DNA of 64,000 nucleotides from Trichinella spiralis. Taxonomy: Eukaryota; Nematoda; Enoplea; Trichinellida; Trichinellidae. Under the pieces are notes generated by a model. It was not told the origin of the DNA. It saw only the letters and a program-made list of their open reading frames with translations, and ran no database searches. Positions 36,544-47,623 of this stretch are shown piece by piece. How positions within the stretch are numbered: position 1 is the first letter of the stretch; each line of letters opens with the position of its first letter. The stretch spans positions 1,975,238-2,039,237 of the forward strand of contig CM012954.1 of the NCBI GenBank assembly GCA_000181795.3. The letters run 5' to 3'. Both the position numbers and the translations under genes were made by a program.

Positions 36544-39500
36544 CTAATAAAGATAACGATCAATTGTTTCGGATTCGATATCAGGAAGCGGTGAATAGAA
36601 GGCGACCAAGGGTTCTTCTCCTTTTGCCATGACTCTGCCGTCGGTGAATGTGCTGTGCATACAATTGGAAAGGTCGTCGATCGGCGGTTTTGTTGTTGAG
36701 ATCTAAAAATTTGAACCTCTCTCAAATCAACAAACCACCAATCTACAAGCATTGTGTACTGGCAGCCAACTGGCTTGCTACCTCATCCGCCAGAAGAAAT
36801 GGATTGTCGATCAGTGAACGGCACTCTAGCGATTTGGATTTTGTGGTCAGGTGCAAATGGTTGAACGTGGGCATCATTGTTGGCGGTTGTGGTTGTTGTG
36901 GAAAGTCGATCACGCTTGGCCAAGAATAAAGCCAACAAGCATTGGCTCGCAATTGCACTGCCTGGTCTTCGCTATAATTTGCAAATTTTCCTCTTTGAAA
37001 CGACCATATCGTACTACCTGGGATGGGCAATTGTTAATTAACAATTTCATTACTCGACTATTTGATAAATGCAAAGAATTTGACGCTGCGTTGGCGCCTG
37101 ACTTTTCAGCTTCTCTTCCAAAATCAGCACACAATGCGCCCAAAGGTGAAAACGATTCACGCTGATTAGCCGGACGAGGCAAGCGCAGGACGGTTGACTA
37201 CCTTCACAAACTGAAACCGATAATAATGTTCAACTTGGAACGTTTTATCAGCGCATTATCTATCTATCATCAAGCCATCATCAAGAATGAACAAATTATT
37301 GATTTTACTGACTGATTTTGTGTTTAGACGCCGCTTCGAGTAGATCTTGCGGGTGTAGCACCGAGTACCAGGACAGCGTAATCATTTGGTCCACTTGCAA
37401 GCCCAACAATTGACAGCCACTGCAATGGAAACATTCTTTTTGAAAAGAAAACAATGAACAAAGGGGAATTTTTATGAAAATGTTCAAACGCAAATTTCAA
37501 TGATAAATCTGAATGTGCAATCTTGATAAGCAGTAATTGTTTGGTTTCTATTATTTACATTTTATCGACACTGATAAAGCGCATGTCCATTTCGTGAATA
37601 GAATGAAAAATTTGTGGATTGCCCATCACGTTCAACGCATCAACATTAGTCGGCATTACCACTGGTGTACAAGTTACAACGAACGATGGTTGCGTAGAAG
37701 CAACGCAGCTTGCTTGACAAATAATACGGCTACGTATCAAAATGCACTAAAAGCAGTCAACAATCAGGTAAAATTTTCAATAATATATACTACGTATATG
37801 TGTGCATGCATGTATATAGTGAACGGGTTTTATGAATTCTTTTTTCAAGAAAAAGTGTAATTTGAGATACATATCTGTTAATTTGACTGTTATTATTTGT
37901 TAAACAATCTACTTGATCTTGTGCGAAACGTTTGGTCGAGCTAGATGTATTGATACGGCACAGGACAACACGCTCGTCGTGAAACTCTTGCGCCACAGTA
38001 CTTGTCAGTATTGTTTGCACGGTGCCATGATCTCGGCTATCTATCAGATCATAAACGCTGTCTCCTTGTCCGAGCAGTTCTTCCTGAAATTAAAAATAAA
38101 AGAAACAGCTTTCAGCCATTTCTACACATAGTTTTTTTCTTAAATTTTTGCTTTTCATTTTGCTTTTTTTACACATGACTTGCCGGTCAGCTCTTGTACA
38201 CTGCCAGCAAGGTAGATAACTTTTCCTCGGTGATCGAGAAGCATAAGCAAATCTGGCAACAGACCGTCGAACAAAGCATAGCGCTGAAAAAATTCTCCTC
38301 GAAACAAGCAAACGAACAAACAAATTGATATTATTCAAAGTTATTTCATCAAATTGGCATATTCACAAATTATTAATTAGAAGTTTTGCTGGGAATTTAT
38401 CAGTAGTTAGGTGAGAAAATTATTTGTTTCCTTAAATAATAAAACAGTAGTGATGATCAAGTACATATGCACGTACAGTACGCTTATTTTCTTTTGACTT
38501 TTATTTTGGGTGATCTGTTTTCTTAATTTGAACCATCTTTACCTGTCGTTGCTCTTTGCTGTTCGAGTTGATCTGCATGACAGGACAAGAAAAAGCTAAG
38601 GCTATAATGAAATCATAAGTTGAACAGCGAGTAAGTAGTAGGGTAACGAGGTGAGCGAGTGGACTCACTGGCGCTGGTGTAATTGTACTTTCGGATGAAC
38701 ACGCAGGCTAAGGACATCACCTGTAGCTGAAACAGGCGCTGACGTACGGTCGAACACACGGGAAGGTAAAGTTTCAGTTGGTCTATTTCATAATTGATCA
38801 GTGCTCTTCTCTGCTTCGATGCCCCTCGTGTAGATCTGCAATAATATTGGCTGTTGTGCTATGGATGTTTTAATGTTTCTATTTCTTTTTGGAAAATTTG
38901 AAAATCATTTGGAATGTAATAATAATGATAATTTGTGATAATTGCATGTTTGTATTCTGCTTTTCAAAAATGGGAAAGTGTAATGGCTTCATTCCGTTTT
39001 CAGTGTAAATATATTGTGAAATGAGCACTGTTTATTTTGCATTAACAAAACGGGCGAGAGATTGGAATTTTTATTCGAGATTGGGAAATGTGAAATTGAT
39101 CCATGTGACATTTATATTCACACCAGACGAACTGACGAACTTATGTGACAAATAAATGAAAAGTGGGCAACGCGTTTATGAACTTTTGCTTTGCAGTTTC
39201 AAGACGAATCAGAAAAAGCTCTTTGCTCACGTGTCAGCTGATTGACTAACTCTCTTTACCATTAGTACAAGAACCGACGATGGCAATTCAATCGTTGCAA
39301 TGTTTGCGCAAACATTGACAAGCAAACACCGGTCATCACTGGTGATCTGTAACTTCCTTGTATCCTGCAACGTTTCTCTGAAAATTCCTCATCACTAACA
39401 TATTTCTTTAAACTGATAACTGATGTAAAATTGGTATAAATTTGAGATGAATGTTTTTGCACATGATATTTGCATTTTTAAAATCACGTTCGTGATTTCA

Positions 39501-39805
39501 ATCAACGAATTAATTATAAAAGAAAACGTGATGCGATCGATGTATAATGTGAAAGGAGCTTGTTTTTGAGTACAAAATCAGACTTGCTGAATTTGAATGA
39601 ATTCTGCAATTTTGACATGTTTATATCAAGAACAAAACCTTATTTCTTGGATATTTCATTGAAATAGATTGAAATACCTTATTCTTGAAATACAAATTTC
39701 AGTGGTATGACTGTATGAAAAGCATGCATGTAGTTCAAAATATTGCAAAAGCACTTACCGATTTGTGAAACTCTTCGTTTGTTGATTGGATAAACTGGAA
39801 TTCAT
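36544..39805 (-). CDS. cky-1: bHLH-PAS transcription factor of the NPAS4/dysfusion/CKY-1 type
   Basis: These factors heterodimerise with ARNT/Tango; NPAS4 is activity-induced in neurons, dysfusion acts in tracheal fusion, and CKY-1 is the nematode member. Ten exons join in phase: 39805-39759, 38835-38669, 38595-38543, 38283-38173, 38083-37913, 37746-37559, 37419-37313, 37210-37054, 36971-36782 and 36702-36544, giving 449 aa. The start is fixed by an upstream in-frame TAG. Exons 1-2 rebuild the basic region RSTRGASKQRR and helix-loop-helix (QLQVMSLACVFIRK). Exons 4-6 give PAS-A (GQGDSVYDLIDSRDHG) and exons 6-9 PAS-B (LSWYSVLHPQDLLEAASKHK, DEDQAVQLRAN). The C-terminus is short; the long activation region of human NPAS4 (802 aa) is absent. 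No exon is visible as a long open frame. The first intron is 923 nt. Confidence 0.88.
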
Positions 39806-41829
39806 TGTTTTCTAAGGCATACTGAAATTAGCTTTTGATTTTTTTCAACTGAAATCTGGTGAACGAACCATAGACTGTGTATTTGTGTAGCTACATGGAA
39901 AAGTTACACAACTAGCTGGGATCGAGAGTTTTCCAACGCTTGCTGCATCCAGCTACGGTTACTTCTACTGACTGTGTTCGATTGAGTAGTTTTACCGTTG
40001 CACAATATCAGTTAACTTGTGGCGATTCGTTTGATAATTTTGTCAAATATTTGACTACTGTGGTTGATTGAGTGACCGTTATACTCTTTGCAAGCCGCTT
40101 GGACGATTTCACAATTCCCCCTCATCTAGATTTTATTTGGACAGCTGAAACCTGTCGTGGGAACTGCAAAATTTTCAAACACTGCCATTGCATTGCAAGA
40201 ACTGCATCCAAACACAAGCGTAATTTTTCAATCCGTATTATACTTTTATTTTTGATTATTTGTTTAATATTTTTCATCAGATATGTTTCTGCTTTCGTGA
40301 AATAGGCATAGTGGACGAACGAAAATTATTTGTCTATCAGTCAGAGTGTTTGATTGTGTTCTTGTTCTCTTTTGGAATTAATTAATAAAAGTCAGTCATT
40401 ATTATGTCATCGACAGTTAGCATATTAGGAGGACAGGTTTGAACGGTGATTTTTCTTTATTTCATCAAGGCTACAAGCAACAATAGCTGAAAAGTATGCA
40501 ACGGTAATAAAAAATGAAATTTTTTCCCAAAAAATGAACAATACACGAATTACAAAGTTAAGGCAAATCCAACAGGGTCCTCCCGACAGGGTGGAAAATG
40601 CAAATGCAAAGAATTGTTTGAAAAAGGAAAAAGAAACAATATGAAGATGTACTTTTCTATTTGCATATTAGAATAAGTGTTTCTATGCTGCTGTGAAATA
40701 AATAACATTGTATGCAATGAATTAATTCTGCTGGAGTGATTGGATGAAGCTAAACAGAAAAGTAATCAATTACAAAAACTGGGTCCCGTTTTAAATGGTT
40801 TGACATGCGAATGATTTAACGCGGGAATGTATGTCAGCTTTTTTGAAAATTTCCATTGAAAAGTTCGTGATATGATTATGTTGTCAGAGCTTTCCGACTT
40901 GTCTGAGCTTGTTTTCCTCATCTTAGATGGATGGATGTTTTTTCTTTTTATGCTTTTCTTGCAGTATAATTCAATTTTCTCAAATTGTATTTCAGTTTAA
41001 ATATTGCATAAGCTCCTTGACATACTATCAGTTTGCTTTTTCTGGGAGGCAGTTTTTGTGATGCTATTTTTGATATAATTGATAGCGACGAGAAAGTTAA
41101 GAATTGTGATTGTTTTCAAATGCGATTTGTTTCCTTGCACTTATTTCGAATGGAACTGCATTTTACTGTGCAGTTGATGTAACTGAACTAACGGCAAATA
41201 GACTGGCTTTACATAATCAGGAAGTGAGATTCATTTTGAAGGTGGTTAGTAAAGCCAATGCATGTGTGGTGAGCGTATTTGTGTGTTGTTTTACGTGTGT
41301 GGTAGACGCCCGAGGGGGAAGGAGACTAGGGCAAAATGGCCAAAGCTATTTTTCGAGAAATGAACAAGCAGTTTTTTAATTTTTCATGGACTGCATTTTG
41401 AGAAAGGGATAAAGTTATCATTTCAACGGATAACTAGTCCACTAGTGTTATATGCTTCGTTCTTTAGTATCAATATTATCAAAAGATCGTTGAAGTTGTC
41501 CGAAAGTTTCTAGCACTAATTGAAAGTGTAATTATGCCATAATGCTAATTAATGCTGTGTGCAGGCAGCGTTTTGCATTTTGGTGAATTATGCATAGTTA
41601 TTAGTTTTGTTTTTGTCATGGTACAAGTTTGTAATAATGAATACGTCAAATACGAGCGTGAAGAGATGAAGATGATTTTATTGCATTTAGTTATGTTCTT
41701 ACGACTTCTTTTTGCAGCTGTTTAGCTGCGAGTTTGAAATTGAAAATAAAAATAAGAATATTAAATAGTACTGTTGGTCTAATGGCATGATGGAAAAGTG
41801 GTGCCATGGCCAGTGAAATTTCGATCGCT
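39806..41829. other. Intergenic region between the bHLH-PAS gene and collagen
   Basis: About 2 kb, AT-rich. An acceptor-like tttcag on the minus strand at about 39822 suggests a 5' UTR exon of the bHLH-PAS gene farther upstream. A plus-strand open frame at 41110-41379 has no family resemblance. No supportable gene. Confidence 0.55.
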
Positions 41830-42983
41830 TCACTGCCTCTTCGCTGCCTTGGCTTTGGCACGGTTGGTACGTGCTGGGCACGGGCAGTAGTGGGCATCCG
41901 GACCGGGTCCACCACGCGGACCTGGTGCACCCATTGGGCCCATGAAACCAGGAGGTCCTTGGAGACCAGTTTCACCCTGTGGACCTTGGTCACCACGAAG
42001 ACCATCTGGTGCGTCTTTGCCTGGACGACCTTGGTCACCACGAGGACCTTGTCTGCCGACTGGACCTTTCTCGCCTTTGATTCCAACAACGCGTTCAGCA
42101 TCACGACCGGGAATGCCTTTCGGTCCGGCGTTGCCACGGTTTCCTTGCGGACCTGGGGGACCCATTTCGCCAGGAGCGCCTGGCATGCCATCACAGCCTG
42201 GAGTTCCGGGACGGCCAGATGCACCAACCAAACCTTGTGGGCCTGAAGTACAAATAATAATAATAACCGAGTTGTGGGAGCGCACTGAAATTTCAATTAA
42301 AAAAATGAAAATTTACCAGCAGGACCAGGTGGACCCGGTGGACCAGCAGAGCAAGAGAAGCAGGTAGTGCAAGGACCGAGCGGTTGACGTTGGGCTTGTG
42401 CGTCTTCGGCATCTCTTCCGGGTTCTCCATCTTTTCCAGGCAAACCATCCATACCTGGTTCACCGCGGGGACCTTTTGGTCCGGGTGGTCCAGCTGGGCA
42501 TTTTTTGGCTTGTTCAGGATTGCATTTGCAGACTGGCTTTTGTCTAGCAACGGTCTCGCCGAACTCGCCTCCGCCAATAGTGATTTCAGAAGGCAATACC
42601 AGACCATCGGCTCCAGTTTCTGGATGTACCCCCTGGGCACCGGCGGGCATTCTTGGCGTCGAAAAACCGCCGAAACGATCTTGCGAATAACTAGGTGCAG
42701 GAGGGGCACCGTAAGCCTGTCGTTTTGCTCGAGATCCGGTGAATTGCATCATCTCTTTCCACAAATCATCGCTGCTGATCTAAAGCATTGATTCATTCAG
42801 TAAACAGGAAAGAAATGAAAACTTCTCTCTTTATACTTTGAATTCATCCATTTCCGTATCCAACTCCAAGCGAACATTTTGCACCTCCATGTAAATCATA
42901 GGAGTCATGATCATACAGGCGAGCAAGGCAAAAGTGCCAAGTCCTGTGGCGAGCCAGCTGGCAATTTTCACGTTTGAATCCAT
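41830..42983 (-). CDS. Nematode cuticle collagen
   Basis: A structural protein secreted by the hypodermis and cross-linked into the exoskeleton. Three exons join in phase: 42983-42837, 42779-42317 and 42242-41830, giving 340 aa. The ATG at 42983 is chosen because the longer open frame upstream begins with TTG. The cuticle collagen N-domain has one membrane segment (IASWLATGLGTFALLACMIM), followed by a subtilisin/furin site RAKR that would release the mature chain. Three Gly-X-Y blocks follow, separated by short gaps and cysteine clusters (CKCNPEQAKKC, CTTCFSC, a single C in GCDG, and CPCP near the end). The tail after CPCP is basic. The family has many members and I cannot name the specific one. 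It is separated from its neighbours by unusually long spacers (2.0 and 4.6 kb). Confidence 0.95.
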
Positions 42984-45900
42984 AGCTTGATAAGTGCAGT
43001 AGTAAGTAGTCAAAGGCGACTGAGAACAGTGATGGCAGGCAGTGTGCTTGGTGCCGTTTTGGAATTCGTTTAAATATTGCGCAACGGTGGCAAAAATGGG
43101 TCTTGGTGGAGAATTTGGACCAGGTCACGGCGAAGTGATGCTGCCGACGATTGACAAGCGTTCGCAAGGATAGTTGCGTTGGTTTTTCTCACCCAATTTT
43201 CTGTGACGGCTTCTGGTGGTGAAATTAATAAACTTGGTCATCGTTTGACATAACGCGGGCAATGAGCAACGTATCTGTGCCAGAAGTGTTTGGAAAAATG
43301 GACCGTCATGGTCTTGTCAACCGCTGACCGATCCGAACATCTTGTACGCGGTTTTGGGCGGGCAAATGCTCACCATTCGAACTTTTCAGTTGGTTTTTTG
43401 CTAACAAAAATTTAACATGCTATTTTATTGAGAAACAAAAAAGAATAAAACTGAGAAAAACATTATTCTTTATTTTTCTTCAGCAGAAGGTGAAAGTGTA
43501 CTTGTAGTAGTGGTAATAATAAATTCGTAATTTTTTCGTTCAGCAAACCACGAATTAAGAAAAAATTACTTTTTCATTTTATGCAGTGTTTATGCAAATT
43601 CTATTTTAAACTATGCATCTGTCAAACTTGTTCCCTCTCGTAAGACATTCTGTAACAAATATTTTCATATTTCACTTTATTATCAATATGGCAATTTGAA
43701 TACAGTGTTCCTCGTAATTTTCGGCAATTTGTCCCTTTAGTATTTTGTTTAGTCAATTTTAGAGTAATTTTCAATTTCGTGATTATGAAATTCAACAACA
43801 AACTAATACATTATAATGGTATGATAATTTTCATCTCGTTCTAAAGTGGAAGTTGTTTTGTTTGTTGTTTTCTCAGATGCTGCTTTCTTCAATTTGCAGA
43901 ACAGCTAGCGGACGGATTGTTTTTTATTGCAGCAAATCTTATATCAGATGAATCAATCAGTCGCTTATTTTATGCCTGTTATTATTAACCAAAAAAAGAA
44001 CGCAATTTTTGAACTTTAGTTACTACGATATTCTGCCGTAGTGGATAAATTATGCACTTGAAATGCTCAACTGTATGATTGCTAAATTCGACAAATTGTC
44101 AACTTCTTTTGCGATGATTGTTCAGATTTTTGTTCAGCATTTTTCAAATTCTTACGAGCTAATTTTGAAAAGCATGTTTTCCTTTGTAAATTTTGTGTAA
44201 TGGCATACATTTGTTCCACAAACTATCTCTCTTGAAATATTCTTCAATTTTCACTACAATGCATTTTATTATGATAGTATTGTTTGCGATGGCAATTTAT
44301 TCGTGACTTTGCAAAAAAAGCAAGAAATAGAAGGAGATTATATTTTAGTTCGATTAGATCCGCATATTATTTTGTTGAAGCGTAAGAAAGGATCTCATTT
44401 TTTGGGCATATATTATTATTTTGAAATGTGATTTTTTTGTTTGAAATAATTTTTACCAATTGTCAGAATGAGTAATTTAGCCTCACCAGGGGTATGGTAA
44501 TAAATGGATAGTTCTTTTTTGTTTTGAAAAAAACTGTAATAGCATACGAGGTCGTATGAGCAAATTTGAATATTTCTCTCTTTTTTGCATTAGAAAGAGT
44601 AAGCAGCCGAGCGTTTAGCTTCTTCCTACTTGTTCTGTACACAGCAGTGGTGCGATGAGTAAGATGAAACGTCGTTGTTTTTGTGAATGTTTTTCCAATG
44701 CCAAAACGGCTACGTCATTTGACATGTTTTTCGATGCTTTTTCTCTTCTTTTACGATCAATTGAAGTTTTGTTTTTCAAATTGAATTATTCAATTACAAG
44801 TTTGGCGAAGTAATTTTACAAAAAAGAATCAATTGAATAGAGGGAATGAACAAAAAAAAATTATTTTCATTTACTGATGTGTAATTTCAGTGAAGTTTGT
44901 TTGTCGTTGTTCTGTTTTCTTTGAAGATTGCGTGTAATTTTCGAAAAATATATTCTACAAACCATTAGAACAGATACGAAGGTTGTTCAAAATTGTAGGC
45001 ATACAAAAAGCTATTATAATTTTTGAAGGAAATTCAATGCCACAGCATTCAAATCTCATCGGATCGAACATACCGATCTGATGATTATCACGAAGGTGAA
45101 CGGTGGTGTTATATTCTATTTTTTTCTTTCTTTCTTCACAACTCTACCGTAATATATTATAATCTGCTCTGTTTCTATTGTAAAAATTGAAAATGGGACT
45201 ATTGATATTTTATTCAAGGTTACTGAATGTTCTTTTTTCTTGACTGATTATTTCAAAAATTGTGAATAATATCAGCTTGCGAAAGCGGCATGTTTTTCTT
45301 TTTCTTTCACTATTCTTTAAATGATTATTCTTTATTCAGTATTAAATTCAGTTTCACTTTTGGAAATTTCCATACAGAATTCCATTCTGCCTGTATATTC
45401 TGCGATTTATTCATCAATTTATAAATGAACTGATTATTTCAAAAGAAATTAAAGTAAAATAGCACGAATTGCATTCTGTAATAACAACGTAAAAATTGGT
45501 CTTCTTATCAGTGCTGAACTGCGGCAATTATCTGAACACGAAGATTTATTTCACGTTCCAAATTGTACGTTCATTGTTTGTTCTAATTTGTAATTGCTGA
45601 AATTTATCTGAAATATTTTTTCCTTTTGTTTTTCAATAATTTTTTTCTAAATTAAAACTGTGCTTGAAAAACATTGCAGAACAACTTAATTCCGCCGCCA
45701 CATTGCTTTTCTGTACGAAGGTAATAGAGTTTTCAGTTTTGCATTATTAATAACTATTATCCCAGTTATTGTTGAACAATTTGGACAATTTTTCTCTTTC
45801 TTCTTTTATATGTCAGAATGAAACAAGCACGTAAGCACGTATAAACTGCACTTTACCGAAAAACAAATATAAATATAAATATATATATCCATTGCATTGT

Positions 45901-47623
45901 TGTCGCTGGTTGTGCTGATTGAAATCTTTGAAAGTGAAAATCAAAGCTTTCTTTTATTTGAGTAGAAATTATTACGCATATAAATGCTAAGTTCAAGAAA
46001 GGCCAAAATGAAACCATTGTGCGTATGTATGTGTGTGAACTTTATAAATTCAACAAAGCAATTGATCAAAACAGAATTTTTCAGTTTACGTAGCTTTTAC
46101 AAATTTTGCTTACTTTTACAAGTTCAAAAATCAAGCAACCTTTTTGCGCGTCCTGTATTTTTGTCACCTTTGAGCTGGCAAAAAATATAAAAAAAGCACA
46201 ACACATAAAAAGAAAAAATAATTAATTGCTTGTTGTAATTATTGCCATCAGCATCAGTTGGAACTAGAAGAAATGGAAAAAATTGTTTCGCTCTCACTTC
46301 CTTATATTTTTTTCATTTTCTTTTTTGTGTCGAAAAATACCTCTCACAACGTTAACAACAATCCTGATTTAGCCTGATATTATCGGTTATTTGTGTTGTG
46401 ACGTTGTTAAATTTGCATTTTCAAGCAAACAACATTTTCACTACTTGTCTATTATTGCATTGGGTTGGGTTGAACTGAATAATGGAAAAACGTCACTATT
46501 GAAAATTATCCTTTCTTTTGAATTTTCTGCTTGATTGTTTGCTCTCTTTTCTCTTCACTCCTTTCGTGATGCTTTTTGTTCAATGACAATTTCTTATGGT
46601 CACTCGAATGTGGATTAAATTTTCTTTTCACCAGTACAAAATTTAACACTAGTATTTGACAATTTAGCTTTTCAATTCAGCAGTGATGATAATGGATTTC
46701 AGTGACTGGATCTCATTATTAATCACTCACTTATTACCTCACCGAAGCTAGTGTTTTTCCCCAAACTAATTATTTCAGTCATTCTGTCAGTATTTTTACT
46801 CAAAATGTGTGTGCGTAATAATTCAAATACTTTTGCGTGAATATCGTTTTATTCAAATTTGTCATTTTATTTCTATTTATTTTTAAAGAGCATATTTAAA
46901 GCATAATAGCTATTCAAATGCGAGCAGTGTTGAAAGTTGACCACGATTTCAAACTTCGTTTTGTTACAGCAAAACATAAGTGATTGTGGCGGCAATTTTT
47001 CGAAATTGCTGACATATTGTTGATTATGATAATTCAACACTTGCGTAGGTCGTTTTTAAAGCATTTCCAACGATGAAATAAATAACCGTTCCGCAGTTTG
47101 TCTTTTATCCATTTGGAAATTTTATCGCGCAAAATTTTTCATTTCCTTTTCAATGCTTCTTAGCTTATTTATTTATTTATTTGCTTGTCTTTTTTTTATT
47201 TATTCTTGCTGAAAAAGGAACTGTACACGAAAAGCATGAATGCGTAATTATATTTTCTTTTTTATTGCTCTTTCCTTGAAAAACCAAATAAAAATACATC
47301 AATAACAACATCAACAAAAGAAAAAAACATATATATACATATATATACGTCGTGTATAGCTTAAAATTCTCCACAGAAAATGTTCATTTTGGATACAAGA
47401 GAGATATTGACCAAAAATGCCGTAGACAAAGCAATCTGAGAATGCAGCGTGGTGTGGAAATAAGGCGAGCAAAAAAGACGTTTACGCAAATTATGCGTTG
47501 AAAAGGAACACAACGACACTCTTGCATTGTATATATATATATACATATACATATATGTATAGCTGAATAAACTGATAAATTCAAATTAGGCGCATTTTAC
47601 ACATACACACATTCCAAGTTCGA
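42984..47623. other. Gene-poor region between collagen and ATG9
   Basis: The longest gap in the central window, 4.6 kb. I find no open frame with family resemblance on either strand and no convincing exon chain. It holds AT/TA runs near 45876-45888 and 47328-47345, and many A or T homopolymers. Stage-specific collagen enhancers could lie here but nothing in the sequence proves it. Confidence 0.55.

Noticed and set aside
41110-41379. 89-codon plus-strand open frame with a hydrophobic start
   Set aside because: No recognisable domain, no splice context and AT-rich surroundings; probably chance.
41691-42709. Several overlapping long frames on both strands around the collagen
   Set aside because: Gly-X-Y repeats keep other frames open by periodic codon content; only the frame with GXY, Cys clusters and phase-compatible introns is real.
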